DNA of 64,000 nucleotides from Neobacillus mesonae. Its GTDB lineage: Bacteria > Bacillota > Bacilli > Bacillales > Cytobacillaceae. Positions 18,768 to 27,458 of the stretch are shown here, piece after piece. The position numbers were made by a program, and so were the translations under genes. How positions within the stretch are numbered: position 1 is the first letter of the stretch; each line of letters begins with the position of its first letter. The notes under the pieces were generated by a model. It was not told the origin of the DNA and made no database searches. It saw nothing but the letters and a program-made list of their open reading frames with translations. The DNA lies in assembly GCF_023715155.1 (NCBI RefSeq), contig NZ_JAMBNQ010000008.1, positions 86,700-150,699 on the forward strand, given 5' to 3'.

Positions 18768-19328
18768 GTGGAAGTCAGCATTAATTTATTACCCCAATCC
18801 AATAATCGTCAGGAAAAAAGACCAGTTTATCTCATTCCAATTATAGGTATAACAGCCGTGCTGGCCGCAGCCTCTTTTTTAACCTATAGTTATTTTGATA
18901 GTAAGAACTCTATTAAGACATTGTCAGAGACTATAAATGCGAAGACAACCATTCGAGATCAATTATTAAATGATTATAAAACCAAAACGAATGGAGTTAG
19001 TGAGTTTAATTTTATCGATAAATATCAACAATTGGATAAATTTTTACAGTCAATTTATGTAAATTCAAGCGACCTGCAGGATTCTTTAAAACGCTTGCTG
19101 CCTGTTCAAGCTGATGTGGTTTCGTATTCTTATTCAAATGAGGGCGATCTCACAGTAACCGTTAATTTTTACTCCAAAGGGGATTCTGCTGTTTATCTGC
19201 ACCGCTTGCTTCAAGCAAATTTTGTTCAAAAGGCTGAGATGGTGAGTATTACAGCCAATGATAAAGATCTAACCTATAATGCTGTATATCAGATGAAGCT
19301 CAATACATTGGCGGGTGGAGAAAAATGA
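18768..19328 (+). CDS. pilN: PilN-like pilus alignment protein
   Basis: A 186-residue bitopic membrane protein. A short N-terminal tail, VEVSINLLPQSN, matches the conserved PilN motif (INLLP) that binds PilM. One membrane segment follows (about 20-42), and the rest is extracytoplasmic with a coiled-coil start and a ferredoxin-like fold. GTG 18768 follows GGAGG. It overlaps the next gene by four bases (ATGA). Confidence 0.87.
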   Translation: MEVSINLLPQSNNRQEKRPVYLIPIIGITAVLAAASFLTYSYFDSKNSIKTLSETINAKTTIRDQLLNDYKTKTNGVSEFNFIDKYQQLDKFLQSIYVNSSDLQDSLKRLLPVQADVVSYSYSNEGDLTVTVNFYSKGDSAVYLHRLLQANFVQKAEMVSITANDKDLTYNAVYQMKLNTLAGGEK

Positions 19329-20866
19329 CAAAATGGCTGGAACTAAATCAAAAGCTGGTGCTGATGATTGTCCTTTTCTTACTGATGATTTTAACAGCTT
19401 TTTATATTTTTATGATTCTTCCATTAGCGACCGAAGAAAAAAATGAACAGCAGCAATTATCCAGAATCAATGACGATGTTTCATTTTACCAAAAGGCCTT
19501 AAAAAAACTAACGCCCCAAAGAATGACGGAAAAGGAAAAAAACTCATTAATGGAAACAATCCCAGGAAAACCAAATGTAGAGGAATTAATTAAAGACCTG
19601 GAAAGAACGGAATTAGAGACAGGTGTCGTGATTGAAAATATTACTTCAAGCATCCACTCAAATGGTTTAAATCAAAATAAAGAGGCGGCTTCCCAGAATA
19701 ATCAGCCTGTAGATCAGCAGGGACAGGGATGGGAAACCATCTTGCCAAAAAATGTTCTTGAAAAGTTTAAAGATCAAATGACAGGTTTGAACAATCTCAA
19801 AGTCTCTTATGTAGAGATGGCGATTAATGTAAATGGTGAACCGGTGGATGCTTCTAAATTTGTCAAGCAGCTTGAAAATTTAAACAGGATTATTCATGTA
19901 CAAAGCTATGAGTATACGATTAATAAGGAAAAGAATCATCGTTTAGAAGGAATTGTCACCATTCATGCTTTTTACTGTGAAGATTTTGCCGAGCTGCTAA
20001 ACGGAGATACCAAATTCGAATTAGATTATGATTTCAATCCCAATATGTTAAAACGTTACGTAGATCCGTACGTGTCCACCGATAGTCAGCTTGAATCAGG
20101 AAGTGACTCTACTACTATTGGACAAGATAATAGTGTTGTGGAACAACCTCCTGCAGTAGAAACAGGTTCGGAAACGAATAGGACAAACACGGGAAGTTCT
20201 GAAAAAACGACACAGGCCGATAAAAAAACTCCTGTTTATCAAGCTCCTCAAATAAAAAATAGCGGTATAATACAAGACAATCCAGTATTTTATGTTGTAC
20301 AAACGGGAGCTTATCAGTCTGAAAAATACTTGAATGCAGCGGTCCAAAAATTGATGAATGCCGGAGTATATCCGAGAATTATTGGAGACAACATGAGTTA
20401 TATTTATACGGCAACGGACAGCAGTATTCCTTCGGCAGAAAAATTGGTAGAAATTTTAAAAACTGCAGGTTTTGATTCCTATGTGAAAGTATTGCCTTAC
20501 AGGTTAACAAAGGATGAAAAAGCTGTGTTGTTAAAGGATTCTGATGATTTAATAGGTTCTATAACAGAAATCATTTCTAAAGGAATAATGAACCATGATT
20601 CTTCCCTTACAAAAGAACAATTCGACACTTTGGTTGGCAAAACAAAGTCATACGAGAAAAAAGTTCAGCAGGCTATAAATAAAACAGACAACAAAGAACG
20701 GAAAGATGAATTGCAGGAAACCATGACAATTCTTGACCATGTTTTAGATATAGTACAAGAAAACGTACCAAATGGAAAAGCCGATTCCCTATGGGAAGCA
20801 GAAGGGTTAATTTTAGACTATATGTTAATTTTCAATGGGTATGTTCCAACTGATATAAAAGGATAA
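19325..20866 (+). CDS. PilO-like protein with C-terminal SPOR domain
   Basis: A 513-residue membrane protein, far longer than usual PilO (about 200). Residues 11-33 form one membrane segment. About 34-245 is PilO-like, with a coiled coil and a ferredoxin-like fold. A Ser/Thr/Gln-rich linker (about 250-315) leads to a SPOR domain (about 319-395, starting VFYVVQTGAYQSEKY), which in other proteins binds glycan strands lacking side chains at division septa. A helical tail (about 400-510) closes it. SpoIIB at 27459 ends with the same two parts. The coupling to pilN and pilB supports a pilus role. Confidence 0.85.
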   Translation: MTKWLELNQKLVLMIVLFLLMILTAFYIFMILPLATEEKNEQQQLSRINDDVSFYQKALKKLTPQRMTEKEKNSLMETIPGKPNVEELIKDLERTELETGVVIENITSSIHSNGLNQNKEAASQNNQPVDQQGQGWETILPKNVLEKFKDQMTGLNNLKVSYVEMAINVNGEPVDASKFVKQLENLNRIIHVQSYEYTINKEKNHRLEGIVTIHAFYCEDFAELLNGDTKFELDYDFNPNMLKRYVDPYVSTDSQLESGSDSTTIGQDNSVVEQPPAVETGSETNRTNTGSSEKTTQADKKTPVYQAPQIKNSGIIQDNPVFYVVQTGAYQSEKYLNAAVQKLMNAGVYPRIIGDNMSYIYTATDSSIPSAEKLVEILKTAGFDSYVKVLPYRLTKDEKAVLLKDSDDLIGSITEIISKGIMNHDSSLTKEQFDTLVGKTKSYEKKVQQAINKTDNKERKDELQETMTILDHVLDIVQENVPNGKADSLWEAEGLILDYMLIFNGYVPTDIKG

Positions 20867-20902
20867 CAGTCTTTTCACTTTACGAAAAGAAGGGATAAGA
20901 AA

Positions 20903-22567
20903 ATGATTCAAAAGCGGAAAAGGTTAGGAGATTTACTGGTAAATGCTTCAATTATCACGGAACGACAGCTGTTGGAAGCTTTAAGTGAACAAAAGAATAC
21001 TGGTAACCGGCTTGGCGATCAGCTGATTGCTATGAATCTAGTAAGTGAGCAGCAAATTATTGAGGTGTTAGAATACCAGTTAGGCATTCCACATGTTGAT
21101 TTATATAAACAGAAAATAGACAGGAAATTGGTCAATATTATTAGTGAAGAACTGGCAAGGAAACATCAAATATTGCCTCTTAAAAAGACTGGGAACAGGC
21201 TGATGGTCGCCATGGCCGATCCGCTGGATTATTTTGCACTCGATGATCTGCGTTTAAGCACCGGTTTTGAGATTGACCCTGCGATTGCTAAAAAAGAAGA
21301 GCTTCATTTAGCGATTAACCGATATTATGGGATGCAAAAGTCTATTGATCAAGTATTGCAGGAAATGCCTGTGAGTGAAGATGACCCTGCTTACATGGAA
21401 GCACAGCAATCGGATGATTCACCAGTAGCCAAGATGGTAAATCAATTAATCAATCAAGCGGTTCAGCTCGGGGCCAGTGACATCCATTTTGATCCGCAGG
21501 AAACAGAAATGTTCATTCGTTTAAGAATTGATGGGCTGCTAAGACTAGAGCGGACATTGCCTATTAAAATGAATAATATTTTAGTGTCCAGAATCAAAAT
21601 TATGTCCAAATTAAATATTGCCGAAAAACGTCTGCCACAGGATGGCCGTTTTAAATTGGACTTAGAATTGAAAACCATTGATATCCGTGTTTCCATTCTG
21701 CCAACCGTCTATGGAGAAAAAGTGGTGATGCGGCTTCTGGACACAGGAAATATCTCCTTAGGAATTGAGAAACTTGGCTTTTCTGAAGAAAATAAAACGA
21801 AATTCCATAAAATGATTCACCATGCATATGGAATTATTCTTGTAACCGGCCCAACTGGGTCAGGTAAGTCTACTACCCTTTATACTGCTCTGCAGCAGTT
21901 GAATTCGGATACAGTCAATATTATTACGGTTGAAGATCCAGTTGAATACCAAATAAAAGGAATCAATCAGGTACAGGTCAAATCCAATATTGGCATGACA
22001 TTTGCTGCGGGTCTGCGTTCCATTTTAAGACAGGACCCGGATATAATCATGGTCGGGGAAATTCGTGATTCGGAAACAGCCGAAATTGCCTTGCGTTCTG
22101 CCATGACCGGTCATTTAGTATTAAGCACCCTTCATACGAATGATTCAGTTAGTGCCATCAGCAGGCTTATGGATATGGGGGTTGAACCCTATCTTGTCGC
22201 CTCATCTTTAGTCGGGATAATAGCCCAAAGGCTTGTCCGCAAGGTGTGCCCGGATTGTGCCCATACCTATGAACTAACGGATGGAGAAAAAGATCTTTTT
22301 GTTTCAAGGGGCCTTCCTATAACGGGAATTGTTAAAGGCACAGGTTGTTCCAGCTGTAATAGTACCGGATATAAAGGCCGGCTGGCGATCCATGAAATGG
22401 TCTTAATCAATGATCATTTGCGTGAAATGATTACTAGAAAACATGCAGATTCTGTATATCGCCGCTATGTAGAAGAACAAGGTTTTAAAGGAATGTTTGA
22501 TGATGGCCTTGTGAAGGTATCACAAGGGCAGACAACAATAGAGGAAATCTTTCGGGTCACAGTTTAA
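20903..22567 (+). CDS. pilB: Pilus extension ATPase PilB with MshEN-type N-domain
   Basis: Hexameric GspE/PilB-type motor that powers pilus assembly. The protein has 554 residues. The N-terminus holds two 24-residue repeats, 7-30 (RLGDLLVNASIITERQ..) and 36-59 (RLGDQLIAMNLVSEQQ..), separated by exactly five residues, the layout of the c-di-GMP-binding MshEN domain; the usual Gly10 is Ser in the first and Asn in the second. The Walker A GPTGSGKST is near 316. Asp and His boxes follow (DPDIIMVGEIRD, LHTNDS). A tetracysteine zinc site has CPDC near 448 and CSSC near 481. Two genes upstream encode PilN and PilO partners. Confidence 0.95.
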   Translation: MIQKRKRLGDLLVNASIITERQLLEALSEQKNTGNRLGDQLIAMNLVSEQQIIEVLEYQLGIPHVDLYKQKIDRKLVNIISEELARKHQILPLKKTGNRLMVAMADPLDYFALDDLRLSTGFEIDPAIAKKEELHLAINRYYGMQKSIDQVLQEMPVSEDDPAYMEAQQSDDSPVAKMVNQLINQAVQLGASDIHFDPQETEMFIRLRIDGLLRLERTLPIKMNNILVSRIKIMSKLNIAEKRLPQDGRFKLDLELKTIDIRVSILPTVYGEKVVMRLLDTGNISLGIEKLGFSEENKTKFHKMIHHAYGIILVTGPTGSGKSTTLYTALQQLNSDTVNIITVEDPVEYQIKGINQVQVKSNIGMTFAAGLRSILRQDPDIIMVGEIRDSETAEIALRSAMTGHLVLSTLHTNDSVSAISRLMDMGVEPYLVASSLVGIIAQRLVRKVCPDCAHTYELTDGEKDLFVSRGLPITGIVKGTGCSSCNSTGYKGRLAIHEMVLINDHLREMITRKHADSVYRRYVEEQGFKGMFDDGLVKVSQGQTTIEEIFRVTV

Positions 22568-22587
22568 TCGTGGAAGGAAAAATAGAA

Positions 22588-23652
22588 ATGAGTTCATCCA
22601 ATGTGCTAAATATGGAAAAATTACTGTACTTTGCTTATCGAAACCAAGCATCTGATTTACACATAACTGCCGGGATTACACCGATTGTTCGAATAAATGG
22701 ACAGTTAAAGAAAATCGGCACCCAAAGTCTTGTGCCTGAGGACACAATCAGAATGGCTCAGGAAATAACAACACAAGAACAGTTTGAACGATTTCAAAGG
22801 GAAGGAGAGCTTGACTTTTCCTATTCTTTGCCAAATATTTGCCGTTTTCGTGTAAATCTATACCGTCAAAGAGGGTCTGCTGCTATCGTCTGCCGGGTGA
22901 TTAATAATCATATTCCTACATTGGCATCATTAAATTTGCCAGGGGTAACCAAGCACTTTGCTAAGCAGACACAAGGGATTTTACTAGTTACAGGACCTAC
23001 CGGAAGCGGTAAATCTACCACTTTAGCTGCGATTATTGATTATATAAATGAAACATTCAGCAAACATATATTGACGCTGGAAGATCCAATTGAATATCTT
23101 CATAGCCACAAGAAAAGTATAGTAAACCAGCGTGAAATTGGACAGGACAGTAAATCCTTTGCCATTGCCCTCCGTGCTGCATTAAGGCAGGACCCAGATG
23201 TTATCCTTGTAGGAGAAATGAGGGATCTGGAAACGATCCAAACGGCAATTACGGCAGCAGAAACGGGGCATCTGGTACTTGCAACTCTTCATACAACCGG
23301 AGCTGCTCAAACGGTGGACAGGATTATTGACGTATTTCCTGCTGAGCATCAGCAGCAAATCCGCGTTCAGCTCGCAAGTACATTGCTTGGTGTTATTTCG
23401 CAGCATCTTCTGCCAACTGCGGACGGAACAGGAAGAATTGCAGCGCTTGAAATATTGGTATCAAACCATGCTGTTGCCAATCTAATTCGTTCTAATAAAA
23501 TCCACCAAATTCAATCGATTTTGGAAACCGGCAGGGGAAGCGGTATGCAGACAATCAACATGGCCGTAGCCCAGCTTGTACAGGCAGGACTCGTTACCCG
23601 CACGGCTGCTGATGAATATGTGCCAAATTGGGATCAACATGAACAGATTTAG
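22588..23652 (+). CDS. pilT: Pilus retraction ATPase PilT
   Basis: ATPase that disassembles the pilus and gives twitching force. ATG 22588 is chosen because GGAAGGA lies ten bases upstream; an in-frame GTG at 22570 has no separate site. The protein has 354 residues. QASDLHITAG is the PilT N-terminal motif, Walker A GPTGSGKST is near 137, and AVANLIRSNKIHQI matches the C-terminal AIRNLIRE motif specific to PilT and needed for retraction. Its presence makes a dynamic, retractile pilus likely, because competence and secretion pseudopili lack PilT. Confidence 0.95.
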   Translation: MSSSNVLNMEKLLYFAYRNQASDLHITAGITPIVRINGQLKKIGTQSLVPEDTIRMAQEITTQEQFERFQREGELDFSYSLPNICRFRVNLYRQRGSAAIVCRVINNHIPTLASLNLPGVTKHFAKQTQGILLVTGPTGSGKSTTLAAIIDYINETFSKHILTLEDPIEYLHSHKKSIVNQREIGQDSKSFAIALRAALRQDPDVILVGEMRDLETIQTAITAAETGHLVLATLHTTGAAQTVDRIIDVFPAEHQQQIRVQLASTLLGVISQHLLPTADGTGRIAALEILVSNHAVANLIRSNKIHQIQSILETGRGSGMQTINMAVAQLVQAGLVTRTAADEYVPNWDQHEQI

Positions 23653-23675
23653 CGCTTTAGAGGAGGGCTTGGGTT

Positions 23676-24887
23676 GTGATTTATCATTATAAAGGAATTG
23701 ATGCCCAAACCGGCAAAGAAGTAAAAGGGAAACTTACTGTCTCATCAAAAACAGAGGCAGTGGAAGAATTAAAAAGAAAAGGCCTTTATCTATCTGAACT
23801 TATAGAGAAAAAGGAATCTATCCTTACGAAGGATTTGAACCTAACGATTGGAAAGCCGGTTAAAAATCAAGACTTTGTTGTATTTTGCCGGCAGCTGGCT
23901 ACCCTGCTAAATGCCGGGACACCTATCGTTGACTCTATCAGACTGCTCTCTGATCAGGTTTCTTCTAAAGTTTTCCGGAAGACGCTTAATGAGTTATATC
24001 GGGATATACGTTCAGGAACTGCTTTTTCGGAAGCCTGTCAAAAATTCCCGAAGATCTTTGATAAAGTATTCATAAACATGGTTATAGCTGGAGAGACAAG
24101 CGGCGACCTGGAGAGAGTTATGGACCGATTAGCTATTTTCTATGAAAAAGAATATAAAATCCGCGGCAAAGTTAAGTCAGCTATGATGTATCCGGTTGTT
24201 GTCAGCATAGTGTCGATTATTGTGGTGATTATACTGCTTACAAAAGTATTGCCTAGTCTTTTAAACAATCTTCTATCAGTAGGGGGAAAAATACCGCTTC
24301 CCACAAAAATCGTAATGGCATTATCAAACTTTTTTATTGAAAAATGGTTTTTATGTTTGCTGATTGTTCTTTTGTTTGTATTACTCTATTTAGCAGCCAA
24401 GCGAAGCCCAAAAGGGCAATATATGCTGGATTTATTGAAACTAAAAATCCCGGTATTTGGTATTCTAAACCAAAAGCAAATTATTGCCAGGATTTCAAGA
24501 ACAATGGCATCACAATTTGCCAGCTCGGTTCCGGTCTTACAAATATTAAAAATGAGTGCAGAGGTTTCAGGCAATTTGGTGTTCTCACGGGTATTGGATC
24601 AATCGCGTGAGTCACTCCGCGGCGGTTCAAGTCTATCTCATCCACTATCACAAAGCTGGGTGTTTCCTAAATTAGTCAGCCATATGGTGGCGGTTGGCGA
24701 GGAAACAGGGCAGCTGGACATGATGCTGGAAAAGGTTGCGGACTTTTATGAAGAGGAAGTAGAGCAAATGACCTCCCGTTTAAGTGCTGTATTAGAACCT
24801 TTAATGATTGCCATTGTCGGCGGAATTGTAGGATTAATTGTACTAGCTGCCATGCTTCCGATGTTTTCAATATATCAAAATATTTAA
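23676..24887 (+). CDS. pilC: Pilus inner-membrane platform protein PilC (GspF family)
   Basis: Polytopic platform on which PilB and PilT act. The protein has 403 residues with two GspF domains (about 65-190 and 270-395), each with VFCRQLATLLNAGTPI- or ISRTMASQFASSVPV-type helices, and three to four membrane segments (about 170, 220 and 375-400). GTG 23676 follows GAGGAGG. Only this gene in the window codes for a platform protein, and it follows pilT by 23 bases. Confidence 0.94.
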   Translation: MIYHYKGIDAQTGKEVKGKLTVSSKTEAVEELKRKGLYLSELIEKKESILTKDLNLTIGKPVKNQDFVVFCRQLATLLNAGTPIVDSIRLLSDQVSSKVFRKTLNELYRDIRSGTAFSEACQKFPKIFDKVFINMVIAGETSGDLERVMDRLAIFYEKEYKIRGKVKSAMMYPVVVSIVSIIVVIILLTKVLPSLLNNLLSVGGKIPLPTKIVMALSNFFIEKWFLCLLIVLLFVLLYLAAKRSPKGQYMLDLLKLKIPVFGILNQKQIIARISRTMASQFASSVPVLQILKMSAEVSGNLVFSRVLDQSRESLRGGSSLSHPLSQSWVFPKLVSHMVAVGEETGQLDMMLEKVADFYEEEVEQMTSRLSAVLEPLMIAIVGGIVGLIVLAAMLPMFSIYQNI

Positions 24888-24915
24888 TTTGCGATAACTA
24901 AATGGATGTGGCACT

Positions 24916-25401
24916 GTGAAAAAAATAAGGCAAAATCAATCTGGGATAACTTTAGTCGAGGTCCTGCTGGCAACAGTACTCTTAGGATTCATTGTTTCCG
25001 TGTTTGTCATCCTTTCGGGGAGTATTGCTAAAACCAATACGGATAGCGGGAAAGAGACTCAAGCAATGGCCTATGCAACGATTATTAGTGAATTGGTTAA
25101 ATGTAAATATAACCTTAAATGTGAAGAATCAAGTATCTATCTAGAATCAACTGTAATGGATAAGGATAGTGCAGCCAATGGGGATCCTGATTATTCTATC
25201 AGCCAGCCTATCCATATACCTTCCGATGATTTTGAAGATATTAAATATATATCAGGAAAGAAAACGGGGTACCAGTACAAGATAAAAATATCGAAGGCAG
25301 CGGCATCTGAGAATTATCTTGAAATTCAAGTGACGGTTAGAAATCTGCAAGCCAAAACAGAAGAGACCCTTGTGTTTAGACATAATTTTTTTAATAGCTA
25401 A
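24916..25401 (+). CDS. Minor prepilin
   Basis: A 161-residue protein with a class III signal: cleavage after Gly in NQSG|ITLVEVLLATVLLG, with Glu5 present. One N-terminal hydrophobic helix is followed by a mainly beta region. Two cysteines (KCKYNLKCEE) lie close together. It is probably a minor pilin of the tip or initiation complex. GTG start. It begins a run of three prepilin-like genes. Confidence 0.85.
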   Translation: MKKIRQNQSGITLVEVLLATVLLGFIVSVFVILSGSIAKTNTDSGKETQAMAYATIISELVKCKYNLKCEESSIYLESTVMDKDSAANGDPDYSISQPIHIPSDDFEDIKYISGKKTGYQYKIKISKAAASENYLEIQVTVRNLQAKTEETLVFRHNFFNS

Positions 25402-25419
25402 GAGAAGTGATGATGGAAA

Positions 25420-25923
25420 ATGCGACATTTGCGTAATAATCGGGGCGTTACTTTAGTAGAATTATTGATTGCATTACTGATTGGTGCAATGATAGCAGGG
25501 TTAGTTTTTCTAGTTCCACAGGTTTTTCATCAACAAAATATGTACAATAATGAATTTAATTCAGCCAAAAATGAAATTTTATTGATCACTAATACCTTAA
25601 ATGAACGGTTTGCCAAAGCTGATTCTGTCAATGTTGATAAAACCTGTTCCACTTTTACATTAAATGGTACAAATGAAAAGGAACAGTTTATCTTTGAGCA
25701 GCAGTTTAGCCCTGAAAATTATTTGTATCAGGTAAAGTATAAAGCCGGGTCCGAAGAAAGAATTTTGGGTAAGGCGGGCTTTCACTTGGAAAACTGTGAT
25801 TCAACCCAGCCTTTAACGTTTTTAATCCTTACTTTATGGGCACCGTACAATCAAACAAATTCTTCTGAGGGGAGATTCATCGTCACTCAAGGATTTCACA
25901 CGTCTGTCATGAATCAGAGGTAA
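25420..25923 (+). CDS. Minor prepilin
   Basis: A 167-residue protein with a short leader and cleavage site NNRG|VTLVELLIALLIGA, with Glu5 present. The remainder has the length and pattern of PilW/GspJ-type minor pilins, but I cannot place it in one class. Two cysteines (DKTCSTF and ENCDSTQ) could form a disulfide. It is 19 bases after the previous minor pilin and three bases before the next gene. Confidence 0.85.
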   Translation: MRHLRNNRGVTLVELLIALLIGAMIAGLVFLVPQVFHQQNMYNNEFNSAKNEILLITNTLNERFAKADSVNVDKTCSTFTLNGTNEKEQFIFEQQFSPENYLYQVKYKAGSEERILGKAGFHLENCDSTQPLTFLILTLWAPYNQTNSSEGRFIVTQGFHTSVMNQR

Positions 25924-25926
25924 TCT

Positions 25927-27330
25927 ATGAGAAAATGTTTAAAAAACAAAAACGGATATGCACTGATGATTGTATTAGTATTGATTTTGGTCATGGGATT
26001 GCTAATACCTGTCATACTTACAGCAGCCACCTATGGCATGAAAAATACCATTAGTACCAATAATAATATTACCGCACAATATATTGCTGATACCGCCTAT
26101 CAAGAAACATTAGATAAGGTGAATATGGCTAAGAATTCTGGGGTATTATCGAATGAAACGGACATAAGTCATTTTATTAAAAATAATATTATTCATTTAA
26201 ACGGTTCAATAAATGGCGGTTCTTATATGACAAACTATCATCCCGAGTATTCAAATAGCACAGATCAACCTAGAGTAGTAGAGAACTATAATGGGGATCC
26301 TAAAAAAACGGAGTATACCTACTATTTGAGATCTACTGGAAAAGCTGAAAACGAATCAGCGGTTATTGATTATAAGCTTTCCTTTGTAGTTAGAAAATTA
26401 GGTGGAACGACCATTCTATATGACATAAGCCATTATAATGAGACCTATGGCAATCTGCCGACTCAGCCATATGATCTTAAAGCCATTGCAAAAGGAGAAT
26501 CATTTTTAAATAATAAAGTAAGTGATGATATTTCCAAAAAGTTAATTTTATATAAAGATACTTTAACTCCTATACCTCCCTCTTTTAATGGAGAATTAAA
26601 AGGAACAATTAATTCCGCTAGAGTAACTAACGTCTATTTAGATGGTAAGACACTAGAAGTTAATGGAGATTTGTATGTTGAACAAAATGTGGTTCTAGAA
26701 GATGATGCCCAGCTAATTGTCAAGGGGAACCTATATATAGGCGGGGATTTTCAAGTTAATGCAAATAATAAACAAAGTGCAGCCACTTTAGATGTAACAG
26801 GGGATTTTATTGTTAGTAAAGGTATAGACAACTACAATAATATAGAGGATAAAACGGTTTATCTAAATGATATTTCTATTACCATTGATGGAAGTGTGTT
26901 TGTTCCAGGTCTAAAGATTGAAAAAGTTGCATCAGATATAAGTATAGGCGGAAGTTTATTTATTAAAGATGGTAATCTTGAAATTGGAAATTTATATGGC
27001 AATAAAGGGCTGTTAAAGGTATCAAACGATATTATAGCCAATAATATTTTTTTATCCCATCCGAATTTAAACGTCATATCAGGTGGAGAAGTGCTAGTCC
27101 AAAATAATTTTGAAGTGAGAAATAATGCATATATTGAATTTGCCGGCGGTTTAGAAGTTGGAAAAGAATTAAAATTATCGAATAATGTTGATTTTAAGTT
27201 TGCAGAGAAATTATATATTACCGAAAAACTAGAAAACAATGGGACGATGTCATTGTTAAAAAACAGCAGCATAGGTAATGGACCTTCCTATATAGTTAAT
27301 ATTGAAGACCCTGTAAAATTAACGGATTAG
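25927..27330 (+). CDS. PilX/GspK-like protein with repetitive beta-rich C-terminus
   Basis: A 467-residue protein. The N-terminus resembles a prepilin (KNKNG|YALMIVLVLILVMG) but lacks Glu5, as in GspK and some PilX proteins that sit at the pilus tip. Residues 40-215 are an ordinary extracellular region. Residues 218-455 are a run of short beta-like repeats (GDLYVEQNVVLEDDAQ, GDFIVSKG, GSLFIKDGNLEIGNL, GGEVLVQNNFEVRNN) that look like a right-handed beta-helix of bactofilin or adhesin type. It closes the operon and is the best candidate for a pilus-tip adhesin. That function is inference. Confidence 0.8.
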   Translation: MRKCLKNKNGYALMIVLVLILVMGLLIPVILTAATYGMKNTISTNNNITAQYIADTAYQETLDKVNMAKNSGVLSNETDISHFIKNNIIHLNGSINGGSYMTNYHPEYSNSTDQPRVVENYNGDPKKTEYTYYLRSTGKAENESAVIDYKLSFVVRKLGGTTILYDISHYNETYGNLPTQPYDLKAIAKGESFLNNKVSDDISKKLILYKDTLTPIPPSFNGELKGTINSARVTNVYLDGKTLEVNGDLYVEQNVVLEDDAQLIVKGNLYIGGDFQVNANNKQSAATLDVTGDFIVSKGIDNYNNIEDKTVYLNDISITIDGSVFVPGLKIEKVASDISIGGSLFIKDGNLEIGNLYGNKGLLKVSNDIIANNIFLSHPNLNVISGGEVLVQNNFEVRNNAYIEFAGGLEVGKELKLSNNVDFKFAEKLYITEKLENNGTMSLLKNSSIGNGPSYIVNIEDPVKLTD

Positions 27331-27371
27331 ATTGAAATTTCACTATAAAAAATTTGACGAAACTCTATGAT

Positions 27372-27404
27372 AACAAGACGACAAAAGTCTTGTTATTTTT
27401 TTTT
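27372..27404 (+). terminator. Terminator of the pilus operon
   Basis: A perfect eight-base stem (AACAAGAC with GTCTTGTT), a seven-base loop and a run of nine T. It lies between the last pilus gene and spoIIB, inside a frame that would otherwise extend spoIIB upstream. Confidence 0.9.
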
Positions 27405-27458
27405 GTCTTTATGATAGGATGGAACAAATTAGCAATCTATAGAGAAAGGAGTCATAAT

